Source: Pseudomonadota bacterium | Lineage (GTDB): Bacteria; Pseudomonadota; Gammaproteobacteria; Steroidobacterales; Steroidobacteraceae | DNA: 57,147 nt | Reading direction: 5' to 3' | Assembly: GCA_021792555.1 (NCBI GenBank) | Contig: JAJYUL010000021.1 | Location: forward strand, 1 to 57,147 | Shown: one piece after another, positions 28,050 through 39,072 of the stretch | How positions within the stretch are numbered: position 1 is the first letter of the stretch | Layout: each line of letters starts with the position of its first letter | Position numbers and translations under genes: made by a program | The notes under the pieces: generated by a model | The model's input: the letters and a program-made list of their open reading frames with translations, nothing else | What the model was told of the DNA's origin: nothing | Databases searched by the model: none

Positions 28050-28091
28050 GAAACGGCCGTCGCCCGCCGAGCGACGGTGACGGAGCTACCG

Positions 28092-29144
28092 ATGAGCCAG
28101 AACCGTGACAATCCCATGGGTACCGACGGCTTCGAGTTCGTCGAGTACACCGCGCCGGATCCTGAGCTGCTGCGCGACCTGTTCGAGCGCATGGGCTTTC
28201 CGGTCAGAGCCCGGCATCGCTCCAAGAACGTCACCCTGCACGGGCAGGGTGGAATCAATTTCATCATCAATGCCGAGCCGAATTCCTTCGCGCAGCAGTT
28301 CGCCCGCGAGCACGGCCCGTCCGCCTGCGCGATGGCGTTTCGCGTCAAGGACGCCGCGTACGCCTACCGGCGCGCGCTCGAGCTCGGCGCCAAGCCCGGC
28401 CCGCAGCTCGCCGGGCCGATGGAGCTCAACATTCCGTGCATCGAGGGCATCGGCGGCTCGCTCATCTATCTGGTGGATCGTTACGGCGGGCAATCGATCT
28501 ACGACGTGGATTTCCGCCCGGTGGCCCCGGCGCCGGGCACGCGCGAGGCGGGCCTCACGATCATCGATCATCTGACGCACAACGTGCGCCGCGGCAACAT
28601 GGATCGCTGGGCGGGTTTTTACGAGAAGCTGTTCAACTTCCGCGAGATCCGCTACTTCGACATCGAAGGCAAGCATACCGGGCTGTTCTCGCGCGCCATG
28701 ACGAGCCCCTGCGGCAAGATCCGCATCCCCATCAACGAGTCGCAGGACGACAAGAGCCAGATCGAGGAGTACCTGCGGCAGTACCACGGCGAGGGCATCC
28801 AGCACATCGCGCTCGCCACCGAGGACATCTACCGCACCGTCGATACGCTGCGCGGCCACGGGATCACCTTCCAGGACACCCCGGACACCTATTACGAGGG
28901 CATCGAGGCGCGCGTGCCGGGGCACGGCGAGCCGCTCGAGGAGCTGCGCCGCCGCCGGATCCTGATCGACGGCAATCCCCAGCGCGGCGAGGGCCTGCTG
29001 CTGCAGATCTTCACGGCCAACGTGATCGGCCCGATCTTCTTCGAGATCATCCAGCGCAAGGGCAATGAGGGCTTCGGCGAAGGCAATTTCCGTGCCCTGT
29101 TCGAGTCGATCGAGCTCGACCAGATCCGCCGCGGCGTGATCTAG
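28092..29144 (+). CDS. hpd: 4-hydroxyphenylpyruvate dioxygenase
   Basis: Non-heme Fe(II) enzyme of tyrosine breakdown, converting 4-hydroxyphenylpyruvate to homogentisate. 350 residues from ATG 28092, preceded by CGGAG at seven bases; the longer open frame upstream runs through the promoter and is not used. Two vicinal-oxygen-chelate domains are present; the iron ligands are in IIDHLTHNV, EGIQHIALAT and the terminal GPIFFEIIQRKG. The terminal helix GFGEGNFRALFESIELDQIRR is typical. No homogentisate genes are in the window; acetoacetate from this pathway could feed the acetoacetyl-CoA synthetase at 37-39 kb. Confidence 0.96.
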   Translation: MSQNRDNPMGTDGFEFVEYTAPDPELLRDLFERMGFPVRARHRSKNVTLHGQGGINFIINAEPNSFAQQFAREHGPSACAMAFRVKDAAYAYRRALELGAKPGPQLAGPMELNIPCIEGIGGSLIYLVDRYGGQSIYDVDFRPVAPAPGTREAGLTIIDHLTHNVRRGNMDRWAGFYEKLFNFREIRYFDIEGKHTGLFSRAMTSPCGKIRIPINESQDDKSQIEEYLRQYHGEGIQHIALATEDIYRTVDTLRGHGITFQDTPDTYYEGIEARVPGHGEPLEELRRRRILIDGNPQRGEGLLLQIFTANVIGPIFFEIIQRKGNEGFGEGNFRALFESIELDQIRRGVI

Positions 29145-29190
29145 CGCGGCGAGCCCGCGCTGCGTCCGGCGCTGCATTACACTGCAGCGG

Positions 29191-32100
29191 ATGCAAACCG
29201 TTCACCGCGGCGCGCCGGGCGGCGCGAATGCGCCGCCGTTGCGGCTCGAGTCCGATCGGGCACTGCCGATCAGCGCCCACCGCGAGCAGATCATCGAAGC
29301 GCTCGCACGCCACCCGGCGATCGTGGTGTGCGGCGCGACCGGCTCGGGCAAGTCCACTCAGCTGCCGAAATTCTGCCTTCAGGCCGGGCGGGGCACCGCC
29401 GGGCTGATCGGACATACCCAGCCGCGGCGCATCGCCGCGCGTGCGCTCTCGGCCCGTCTCGCCGAGGAGCTCGGCACCACCGTGGGCGCGGCGGTCGGCT
29501 ACCAGGTGCGCTTCACCGACCGGACGGGACCGGACTGCCGCGTCAAGCTGATGACCGACGGCATCCTGCTGAAGGAGCTCGAAAGCGACCGGCAGCTGCG
29601 CCGCTACGACACCCTGATCATCGACGAGGCGCACGAGCGCACCCTGAACATCGATCTGCTGCTCGGCGTGCTGCGCCAGCTGCTGCCGCGCCGGCCGGAT
29701 CTACGGCTCATCGTCACCTCGGCGACGATCGAGCCGGGCCGCATCGCGGCGTTCTTCGGCGATGCGCCGGTGATCGAGGTGTCGGGTCGGAGCTACCCGG
29801 TCGAGGTGCGCTACCGGCCGCTCGCCGCCGAAGATGAGGACGCCGCGGAACTGTCGCTGCCCGAGGGCGTCGTGGCCGCCGTCGCGGAGCTGGAGCGCAC
29901 CGGCGGAGCCGCCGATACGCTCGTGTTCCTGCCCGGGGAGAAGCACATACGCGAGGCGGCCGACGCGCTCGCGCGCGCCGGGCTGCGCCATACCGAGGTG
30001 CTGCCGCTCTACGCGCGTCTCTCGAGCGCCGAGCAGACCCGCATCTTCCAGCGGCACTCGGGCCGGCGCGTCATCCTGGCCACGAACGTGGCCGAGACCT
30101 CCCTCACGGTGCCCGGCGTCCGTCACGTGATCGACTCGGGCCTTGCGCGCATCAGCCGCTACAGCCCGCGCGCCAAGGTGCAGCGTCTGCACGTCGAGCC
30201 GATCTCGCAGGCGAGCGCCGAGCAGCGCAAGGGGCGCTGCGGGCGCGAAGCGCCGGGGATCTGCATCCGCCTGTATGCTGAGGAGGACTTCAACGCGCGC
30301 GAACCGTACACGGCGCCGGAGGTGCTGCGCACCAATCTCGCGAGCGTGATTCTGCGCATGGCGAGTCTCGAGCTCGGTGAGCCGCAGGATTTTCCGTTCC
30401 TCGATCCACCCGATGCACGGCTGATCAACGACGGCGTGCGGCTGCTCGAGGAGCTGCAGGCCATGGACGGGCAGCGGCGGGTGACCTCCCTCGGACGCCA
30501 GATCGCGGCCATTCCGCTCGATCCACGCCTCGGGCGCATGCTGCTCGCTGCGGCACGGCTCGGCTGCCTCGCCGAGATGCTGGTGATTGCGGCATTCCTC
30601 GAGGCCCAGGATCCGCGCGAGCGCCCGGCGGATCTGCAGCAGCAGGCCGAGCAGAAGCATGCGCTGTTTGCCGATGCGCGTTCGGATTTCGTCACGGTGC
30701 TCAAGCTCTGGCGCGCCTTCGGCGACGAGAGCGCGCAGCGCTCGGGCAACCAACTGCGCAAGTGGTGCCGCGAGCACTTCCTGTCCTTCCTGCGCATGCG
30801 CGAGTGGCAGGACCTGCACGCGCAGCTGACCCGCAGCGCACGCGAACTCGGTTTGCGGCAGAACCAGATTGCGGCCGGCTACGCCGAGCTGCATCAGGCC
30901 ATACTCACCGGCTTTCTCGGCTCCATCGGCACGTTGAACGAGCGCCGGGAGTATGACGGACCGCGCGGCATGCGCTTTGTCATCGCGCCGGGCACGCCGC
31001 TCGCGGCGAAGCCGCCCAAATGGGTCGTGGCCGCCAGCCTGCTCGAGACCACGAGGCTGTACGCCCGCATGGTGGCCGCCGTGGAGCCGGCCTGGATCGA
31101 GCGGGCGGCCGAGCACCTCCTTAAGCGCAGCTACAGCGAGCCGCACTGGGTGCAGCGCCGGGGCATGGTGGGCGCATTCGAGACCGTCACGCTCTACGGC
31201 CTGCCGCTCGCGACGCGCCGGCGGGTCGATTACGGCCGGATCGCGCCGGAGGAGGCGCGCGACATATTCGTTCACGAGGTGCTGACCGACCCGGAGAACG
31301 GGCCGCCGCGCACGCTCGCGGGCGCCGCGTTTGTGCAGGCGAACCGCGAGCTTTGCGCAGGCCTGCAGGCGCTCGAGGCGAAGATACGCCGCCGCGACAT
31401 CGTGGCAGGGGAAGACGAGCAGTTCGAGTTCTACCGCGCCCGCATTCCGCCCACGGTCAATTCCATGGCGAGCTTCACGCGCTGGTGGACCCAGGTGCAG
31501 CGAGACAATCCGCGGCTGCTGCACATGGAGCGCGCGCATCTTCAGCTGCGCGATCCGCAGGAGATCGATCCCGCACGATTTCCCGATGCGCTGCTCGTCG
31601 GCGGCAACTCTCTGCCCCTCACGTACCGCTTCGAGCCGGGCGAGCCGGACGATGGCCTGACGCTGCTCGTGCCGGACCTGCTGCTCGAGGCCCTCGATGC
31701 GGACCGCCTGGCGTGGCTCGTGCCGGGCTGGCGCCTGGAGAAGATCACCGCAGTGCTGCGTGAGCTGCCGAAGAGTCAGCGCAAGCAACTGGTACCGGTT
31801 CCCGAGCACGCGCGCCAGGCGCTCGAGGAGCTCGGCGCGCAGACGGCCGGCATCGACACGTTGCCCGGCTTCTACACCGCCCTGGCGCAGTGGATTGCGC
31901 GGCGCACTGCGAGCGCCGTGAGCGCCGCGGATCTGGCGCAATTGCCGCTGCCGCCGCACCTGCGCCTGAACGTACGCGTCGTGGACGCCCACGATGCCGT
32001 GCTCGCCGAGGGCCGGGACATTGCAGCGCTGAAACGCAAGCTGCGGGCGAGCGCGCCGGCGAGCGCGCCCGCCGTCCCGGATGCGCAGACGCCATCCCGC

Positions 32101-32967
32101 AGCTGGGAGTTCGAGGAGCTGCCGGAGAGGCGCACCGTGCGCCGAAATGGACTTCAGCTGGTGGTGTATCCGGCACTGCAGGACCTCGGCCACGCAGTGA
32201 CGCCCGCCGAGGCTCGCGATCCGGCGGGTGCTGCTGCGATGCTGCGCGGTGCGGTGACTCGCCTCGCGCTGCTCGCTCTGCCGCAGCAAGCCCGTTACTG
32301 GACGAAGCGTGTGGCGGAGGATCGCGAACTCGTGCTCGCCAGCGGCGCGCTCGCTCTTGCGCGTCCCGTTGCCGATCTGATCGTCGAGCGCATTTTCACC
32401 GAATGCTTCGCGCCCGCTGCGCAGCCTCTGCCGCGCACGCGGCAGGCGTTCCAAGAGCGGCTGGAGCAGGGGCGCCGACAGCTCGAGGTCCAGGGGGAGC
32501 GTGTCATCGCAACCGTGCGTTCTATATGCACCGAATTGCGCGTGCTGCGCAGCGCGCTCGCCTCGGTGCGCGGCACGGCTGGCGCTGCTGCCGCCGACAT
32601 CGACGCGCAGCTTGCGGAGCTTCTCCCGCCGCAGTTCATTGTCACGACCCCCGATCCCTGGTTCGGCCATCTGCCGCGCTATCTGAAGGCCGCGGTGCGC
32701 CGAGCCGCCCGATTGCCGGCCGACGCCCGACGGGACGCGCAGCTGACCGCGCGTGTCGCGCCGTTCACTGCAGCATGGCGCGACCTGATGGTTTCCCGCA
32801 CGCACGATGAGCCACGGCCGCAGCTCGAGCAGCTGCGCTGGATGATCGAGGAGCTGCGCGTTTCGTTTCACGCGCAGGAATTACGTACCGCGATGACGGT
32901 TTCCGAACGGCGTCTGGCCGAGCAGGTCGAGCGGGCTAGAGCCGAGGCGCGGGCGCACCCAAGTTAG
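29191..32967 (+). CDS. hrpA: ATP-dependent RNA helicase HrpA (DEAH box)
   Basis: 1258 residues, close to the E. coli length of about 1300. Helicase core: GATGSGKST at 49-57, IIDEAHER near 144, VTSATIEPGRIAAFF, ATNVAETSLTVPGVRHVID and QRKGRCGRE. After the HA2/OB region comes the long C-terminal DUF3418 that marks HrpA. HrpA unwinds RNA and resolves stalled, collided ribosomes in E. coli. It is a single gene, 46 bases after hpd, and may receive read-through from it. Confidence 0.95.
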   Translation: MQTVHRGAPGGANAPPLRLESDRALPISAHREQIIEALARHPAIVVCGATGSGKSTQLPKFCLQAGRGTAGLIGHTQPRRIAARALSARLAEELGTTVGAAVGYQVRFTDRTGPDCRVKLMTDGILLKELESDRQLRRYDTLIIDEAHERTLNIDLLLGVLRQLLPRRPDLRLIVTSATIEPGRIAAFFGDAPVIEVSGRSYPVEVRYRPLAAEDEDAAELSLPEGVVAAVAELERTGGAADTLVFLPGEKHIREAADALARAGLRHTEVLPLYARLSSAEQTRIFQRHSGRRVILATNVAETSLTVPGVRHVIDSGLARISRYSPRAKVQRLHVEPISQASAEQRKGRCGREAPGICIRLYAEEDFNAREPYTAPEVLRTNLASVILRMASLELGEPQDFPFLDPPDARLINDGVRLLEELQAMDGQRRVTSLGRQIAAIPLDPRLGRMLLAAARLGCLAEMLVIAAFLEAQDPRERPADLQQQAEQKHALFADARSDFVTVLKLWRAFGDESAQRSGNQLRKWCREHFLSFLRMREWQDLHAQLTRSARELGLRQNQIAAGYAELHQAILTGFLGSIGTLNERREYDGPRGMRFVIAPGTPLAAKPPKWVVAASLLETTRLYARMVAAVEPAWIERAAEHLLKRSYSEPHWVQRRGMVGAFETVTLYGLPLATRRRVDYGRIAPEEARDIFVHEVLTDPENGPPRTLAGAAFVQANRELCAGLQALEAKIRRRDIVAGEDEQFEFYRARIPPTVNSMASFTRWWTQVQRDNPRLLHMERAHLQLRDPQEIDPARFPDALLVGGNSLPLTYRFEPGEPDDGLTLLVPDLLLEALDADRLAWLVPGWRLEKITAVLRELPKSQRKQLVPVPEHARQALEELGAQTAGIDTLPGFYTALAQWIARRTASAVSAADLAQLPLPPHLRLNVRVVDAHDAVLAEGRDIAALKRKLRASAPASAPAVPDAQTPSRSWEFEELPERRTVRRNGLQLVVYPALQDLGHAVTPAEARDPAGAAAMLRGAVTRLALLALPQQARYWTKRVAEDRELVLASGALALARPVADLIVERIFTECFAPAAQPLPRTRQAFQERLEQGRRQLEVQGERVIATVRSICTELRVLRSALASVRGTAGAAAADIDAQLAELLPPQFIVTTPDPWFGHLPRYLKAAVRRAARLPADARRDAQLTARVAPFTAAWRDLMVSRTHDEPRPQLEQLRWMIEELRVSFHAQELRTAMTVSERRLAEQVERARAEARAHPS

Positions 32968-33123
32968 TCCTTCCCGGCGTTTCCGCTGCGGCGATATACG
33001 TACAGCTGGCATTGTATTTTGCACGCCGGCGAACATCCTATGGCGTAGGAATCGAGGATCGTTGACCGGCGGATGCGCCTCCTGTGGCGGGCCGCCGTGG
33101 CACTCACTACGGAAGATCACGCC

Positions 33124-34485
33124 ATGTTACAGGCGGAAGCGACACTGGCTGCGCGAAACCGCTCTCCGGCGGCCGCCAGCGCAGAGCCGAGCGGGTTGTG
33201 GACGTACTGTGTCTATGGGCTGATCCTTGCGGGTCTGCTGCTCATCGCCCGTTACCAGTTCCACATCATCGTGCCGCATATCCTGGCTGCAGCCACGGCC
33301 CGCAGCGGCGTCAGATCGCTCGCCTATGTCGGGGTATTGTGGATCGTGCTCGGATTCGTGCTCGTGATCGTGCGCACCGCGCTGTGGGTCGCCTACCGGC
33401 CAGCGCCGCCCGCCACCGCCGACACGGCGCCTGCGCTGACGGTGATCATTCCCGCCTACAACGAGGGCGCGATGGTCCTGCAGTCGATCGAGTCCGCGGT
33501 GCACGCGGACTACCCGCGCGAGCGGCTGGAAATCCTGGTGATCGACGACGGCAGCAAGGACGACACCTGGAGCTACATCCGGCAGGCCTCGGAGCGCCAC
33601 CCTGGATTGGTCACCGCGCTGCGCCAGAGCGAGAACCGCGGCAAGCGCGAGGCGCTCGCCCTCGGGTTCGCGCGGGCCCGCGGGGAGATCCTGGTCACTA
33701 TCGATTCCGACAGCGTCATCGAGCGCGGCGCGCTGCTTGCCATCGCCGGTCCGTTCCGCGATGCGCGGGTGGGCGCGGTGGCCGGCAAAGTGGTGGTGTA
33801 CAACCGGGCGCGCGGCGTGATTCCGCGTATGCTGCACGTCCGATTCATCATTTCGTTCGACATGCGGCGGGCAGCGGAGTCGGTCTACCGCAACGTGTAC
33901 TGCTGTCCGGGCGCGCTCACGGCGCTGCGGGCCGATGCAGTGCGCCGGGTGCTCGAGCGCTGGCGCAACCAGCGCTTCCTCGGCTCGCGCTGCACCTTCG
34001 GCGAGGACCGCGCGATGACCAACTACCTGCTCGATAGCGGCTACGATGCGCTCTATCAGCGCACCGCCGTCGTGCACACCGTGGTGCCGCAGGCCTACGA
34101 CAAGCTGTGCAAGATGCTTCTGCGCTGGGACCGCTCGTACGTGCGCGAGGAGCTGCGTTTCGCCCGGATCGTCTGGAAGCGTCCCTGGCCGACGCGCCTG
34201 CTCGCCTCATACGACCGATTCATCACCAACGCCGGATTGCCGATTTCATACGCGGGCCTTGCGGTGTTGCCGGTCGTCATCGCACAGGACCCGGGGGTTA
34301 CCGCGTCGATGATCGCCGTGATGGGCGCGGTGTCCCTTTTCAATGTGCTGTACTACCTGCGCAGCGAGCGCTCGCTCGATTTCGTCTACGGCGTGTTGTA
34401 CGCCTATTTCTATTCGGTCGCGCTGTTTTGGATCTTTCCCTATGCGCTTGCCACCGTCCGCGCGCGCGGCTGGCTGACTCGCTGA
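33124..34485 (+). CDS. Processive GT2 glycosyltransferase, hyaluronan/chitin-synthase-like
   Basis: 453 residues from ATG 33124 with GGAAG about 12 bases upstream; an in-frame ATG at 33073 is unsupported. Two N-terminal membrane segments (about 20-42 and 62-83), then a GT-A domain with TVIIPAYNEG near 107, VIDDGSKDD near 138, VTIDSDS near 192 and FGEDRAM near 292, then LLRWDRSY near 332 and three or four C-terminal membrane helices. This is the layout of HasA and NodC-type processive synthases; here the QxxRW box appears as LLRW, so the Gln is not obvious. A UDP-sugar dehydrogenase lies convergent 11 bases away. The product is unknown. Confidence 0.82.
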   Translation: MLQAEATLAARNRSPAAASAEPSGLWTYCVYGLILAGLLLIARYQFHIIVPHILAAATARSGVRSLAYVGVLWIVLGFVLVIVRTALWVAYRPAPPATADTAPALTVIIPAYNEGAMVLQSIESAVHADYPRERLEILVIDDGSKDDTWSYIRQASERHPGLVTALRQSENRGKREALALGFARARGEILVTIDSDSVIERGALLAIAGPFRDARVGAVAGKVVVYNRARGVIPRMLHVRFIISFDMRRAAESVYRNVYCCPGALTALRADAVRRVLERWRNQRFLGSRCTFGEDRAMTNYLLDSGYDALYQRTAVVHTVVPQAYDKLCKMLLRWDRSYVREELRFARIVWKRPWPTRLLASYDRFITNAGLPISYAGLAVLPVVIAQDPGVTASMIAVMGAVSLFNVLYYLRSERSLDFVYGVLYAYFYSVALFWIFPYALATVRARGWLTR

Positions 34486-34496
34486 GGCGTGGCAGC

Positions 34497-35774
34497 TCAC
34501 AGGCGCGCGTCGACGTGGCTGGCGGGAAAGACGTGCTTGATATCGTACAGGACGTGATTCCTGCGGCATAGCCTGTGGACGGCCTCCGCCCCGAGCGCGC
34601 GGAACTGCTCATGTGCGACGGCCATCACCGCTGCGTCATAGCGCTGGCGCGGCAGCGTCCGCAGCAGATGAACGCCGTATTCGCTCAGGCACTCGCGACG
34701 GTCCGCCCACGGATCGTAGATCTCGACCCGGGCGCCGTATTTGACGAGCTCGCGCGCCACGTCGACGGCTTTGGAGTTACGCACGTCGGGGCAGTTTTCC
34801 TTGAAGGTCACGCCGAGCATGAGTACTCGTGCGCCATTGGCTTGGATGCGCTTGCGGTTCATCAGCTTGACGATCTCCGCCGCGATGTAGATCGGCATGT
34901 TGTCGTTCAGGCGGCGCCCGGCGAGGATCATCTCGGGGTGATAACCGAGCTGCTGCGCCTTGTGAGTCAGGTAGTACGGATCGACCCCGATGCAGTGGCC
35001 GCTGACGAGCCCAGGCCGAAACGGCAGGAAGTTCCACTTCGAGCCGGCCGCCTGCAGAACCTCCTCGGTGTCTATGGCGAGGCGCGAGAAAATGAGGGCG
35101 AGCTCGTTGATCAGTGCGATGTTGACGTCACGCTGGGTGTTCTCTATGACCTTGGCTGCCTCGGCGACCTTGATGCTTGAGGCTCTGTGGGTGCCGGCGG
35201 CGATGATCGACCGATAGAGCGAGTCGATGAACTCGGCGGCGGCGGGCGTCGAGCCTGAGGTGATCTTGCGGATGGTTGCGAGGCGATGCTCCCTGTCGCC
35301 GGGGTTGATGCGCTCCGGACTGTAGCCTACGAAGAAATCGCGGTTGAAGGTGAGCCCCGAGGCCTGCGTAAGGATCGGCACGCACACCTCCTCGGTGCAC
35401 CCGGGGTAGACGGTGGATTCGTATATGACGGTGTCGCCCCGCTTTAGAATCCCTCCGACGCTCGTGGTGGCGGCCCTCAGCGCGGAGAGATCGGGCCGCT
35501 TGTAGATGTCGATCGGTGTCGGCACGGTGATGATGTAGACGCGGCAGCGGCGCAGATCTGCCACCTGGGTCGTGAAGGAGCGACCGGTGGCATCGAGCAG
35601 ATCCGCTCTGCAGACCTCGAGCGTGCTGTCACGCCCGGCGCTGAGCTCGGCGATGCGCGAGGCCTTGACGTCGAAGCCGACTGTTGCGAAGTGCTTGCCG
35701 AATTCCACGGCAAGCGGCAGGCCGACATAACCCAGGCCGATTGTCCCAATTCGGCAATTGCGCAGGTTGAACAC
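34497..35774 (-). CDS. UDP-sugar 6-dehydrogenase, TviB/WbpO type
   Basis: 425 residues oxidising a UDP-hexose or UDP-N-acetylhexosamine to the uronic acid with NAD. GLGYVGLP at 14-21 binds NAD, TVPTPID and STVYPGCTEE follow, and the catalytic Cys261 is in SGHCIGVDPYYLTHKAQ, with GVTFKENCPDVRNSK in the C-terminal domain. The HKAQQLGYHPE segment resembles TviB/WbpO-type UDP-GlcNAc or UDP-GalNAc dehydrogenases more than UDP-glucose dehydrogenase. It converges on the GT2 synthase and may supply its substrate. The 206 bases upstream, to 35980, should hold its promoter; I see no gene there. Confidence 0.9.
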   Translation of the reverse strand: MFNLRNCRIGTIGLGYVGLPLAVEFGKHFATVGFDVKASRIAELSAGRDSTLEVCRADLLDATGRSFTTQVADLRRCRVYIITVPTPIDIYKRPDLSALRAATTSVGGILKRGDTVIYESTVYPGCTEEVCVPILTQASGLTFNRDFFVGYSPERINPGDREHRLATIRKITSGSTPAAAEFIDSLYRSIIAAGTHRASSIKVAEAAKVIENTQRDVNIALINELALIFSRLAIDTEEVLQAAGSKWNFLPFRPGLVSGHCIGVDPYYLTHKAQQLGYHPEMILAGRRLNDNMPIYIAAEIVKLMNRKRIQANGARVLMLGVTFKENCPDVRNSKAVDVARELVKYGARVEIYDPWADRRECLSEYGVHLLRTLPRQRYDAAVMAVAHEQFRALGAEAVHRLCRRNHVLYDIKHVFPASHVDARL

Positions 35775-35980
35775 GACTGCTTCTCCAGGCGCGGACGGGC
35801 GGAAGAACGCGTCTGTCGGGGCGCGTGGCTGGCGGCTTATCGCGCGAACGGCATCGGATCGAGTCTGTCACCGCGCAGGGTCGGCGCCATACATAACACC
35901 CGCAGGGCATGTCCTGAGGCCCCGTCCCGAGTGCGTATGCACAGGCTGTGCTGATGCGGGCGGCCGGCGGCGCCCACGAG

Positions 35981-37096
35981 TCAGGGCAGGTGTTCGCGCG
36001 CCAGATATGCGGCGCTCTGCATCTCGATGAGACGGCTTGCTGTGCGCTGGAACTCAAACTGCAGCCGCTGGCCGCGGTACAGATTTTCCGGACGATCGGC
36101 TGCCGAGACCACGAGCTTGACGTTTCGGTCGTACAGCTCGTCAATCAGGGCGATGAATCGCCGGGTCTCATCGTGGCGCGTCTCGTCGAGGCACGGCACT
36201 TCCGAGAGCACCAGCGCCGAATACAGCCGGGCGAGCTCGATGTAGTCCTCCTGGCTGCGCGGTCCGGCGCACAGCGCCTGGAAATCGAACCACACGGCGC
36301 TGTCGCTCTGGCGCACGACCGGAATGACGCGCTCGTTGATGTGCAGCTCGCCGTTGCTCGCTGCGGCGTGTTGCGACAGTTCGGCGAACAGAGCGCACAG
36401 CTGCGGCGCGACGTCCGCCTCGCCTGCGAGCAGATAGGTGCCGGCCTGGGTGAGCTGGCGCAGGCGGTAATCGCTGCCGCCGTCCACGGGGATCACTTCG
36501 GTATGCCGTTCGATGAGTGCGATGGCCGGCAGGAACCGCTGGCGCTGCAGGCCGTCGCGGTACAGCGCGGCGGGCGGGCTGTTTGAGGTCGCGACCAGGC
36601 TGACGCCACGGCGGAACAGGCCGTCGAACAGCCCGCCGAGTATCATCGCATCGGCGATGTCAGTCACGTACAGCTCGTCGAAGCACAGCACCCGGGTATC
36701 CGCAGCAATGTGCGCGGCGACTACCTCGAGCGGTGAGTCCTGCTCGCCCAGCGTCTTCAGCTCGGCATGCACATCGTGCATGAAGCGGTGAAAGTGGCGC
36801 CGGCGGCGTTCGGGAAACGGCAGGCTATGGAAGAACAGATCCATCAGCCAGGTCTTGCCGCGCCCGACGGGTCCCCACAGGTAGACGCCGCGTTCGGGCT
36901 GCCCGGCACGCTGCGAGACGCGGCGCAACAGGCGCCGCGCGAGCGAGGTCTCGCCGGCGCGCGCCGCGATCAGCCGCCTGCGCAGATCCTCCATCCGCGC
37001 GAGCACGCGCAGCTGCGCCGGATCGGGACTGTAGCCCCGCTCGCGCAGTTCCCGCGTGTAGATCTCGCGCAGCGTCGGCGCGGCCGGTGCATCCAT
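35981..37096 (-). CDS. zapE: Cell division ATPase ZapE (AFG1-like)
   Basis: 371 residues, AAA+ family. Walker A GPVGRGKT at 75-82 (in VYLWGPVGRGKTWLMDLFF), FHRFMHDVHAEL, Walker B VLCFDELYVTDIADAM and the LVATSNSPPAALY sensor segment match ZapE, which acts on FtsZ rings and respiratory proteins in E. coli; the eukaryotic relative is AFG1/LACE1. It begins 15 bases after the acetoacetyl-CoA synthetase stop and is probably the last gene of that operon, an unexpected setting. Confidence 0.92.
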   Translation of the reverse strand: MDAPAAPTLREIYTRELRERGYSPDPAQLRVLARMEDLRRRLIAARAGETSLARRLLRRVSQRAGQPERGVYLWGPVGRGKTWLMDLFFHSLPFPERRRRHFHRFMHDVHAELKTLGEQDSPLEVVAAHIAADTRVLCFDELYVTDIADAMILGGLFDGLFRRGVSLVATSNSPPAALYRDGLQRQRFLPAIALIERHTEVIPVDGGSDYRLRQLTQAGTYLLAGEADVAPQLCALFAELSQHAAASNGELHINERVIPVVRQSDSAVWFDFQALCAGPRSQEDYIELARLYSALVLSEVPCLDETRHDETRRFIALIDELYDRNVKLVVSAADRPENLYRGQRLQFEFQRTASRLIEMQSAAYLAREHLP

Positions 37097-37111
37097 GGTA
37101 GCGGTTCCGAG

Positions 37112-39067
<1,956 letters not shown>

Positions 39068-39072
39068 CGGCG

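Noticed and set aside
29701-32871. 1056-codon minus-strand frame opposite hrpA
   Set aside because: Composition is typical of a GC-rich antisense shadow (Arg, Ala, Gln, His runs) with no domain; hrpA is clearly the real gene.
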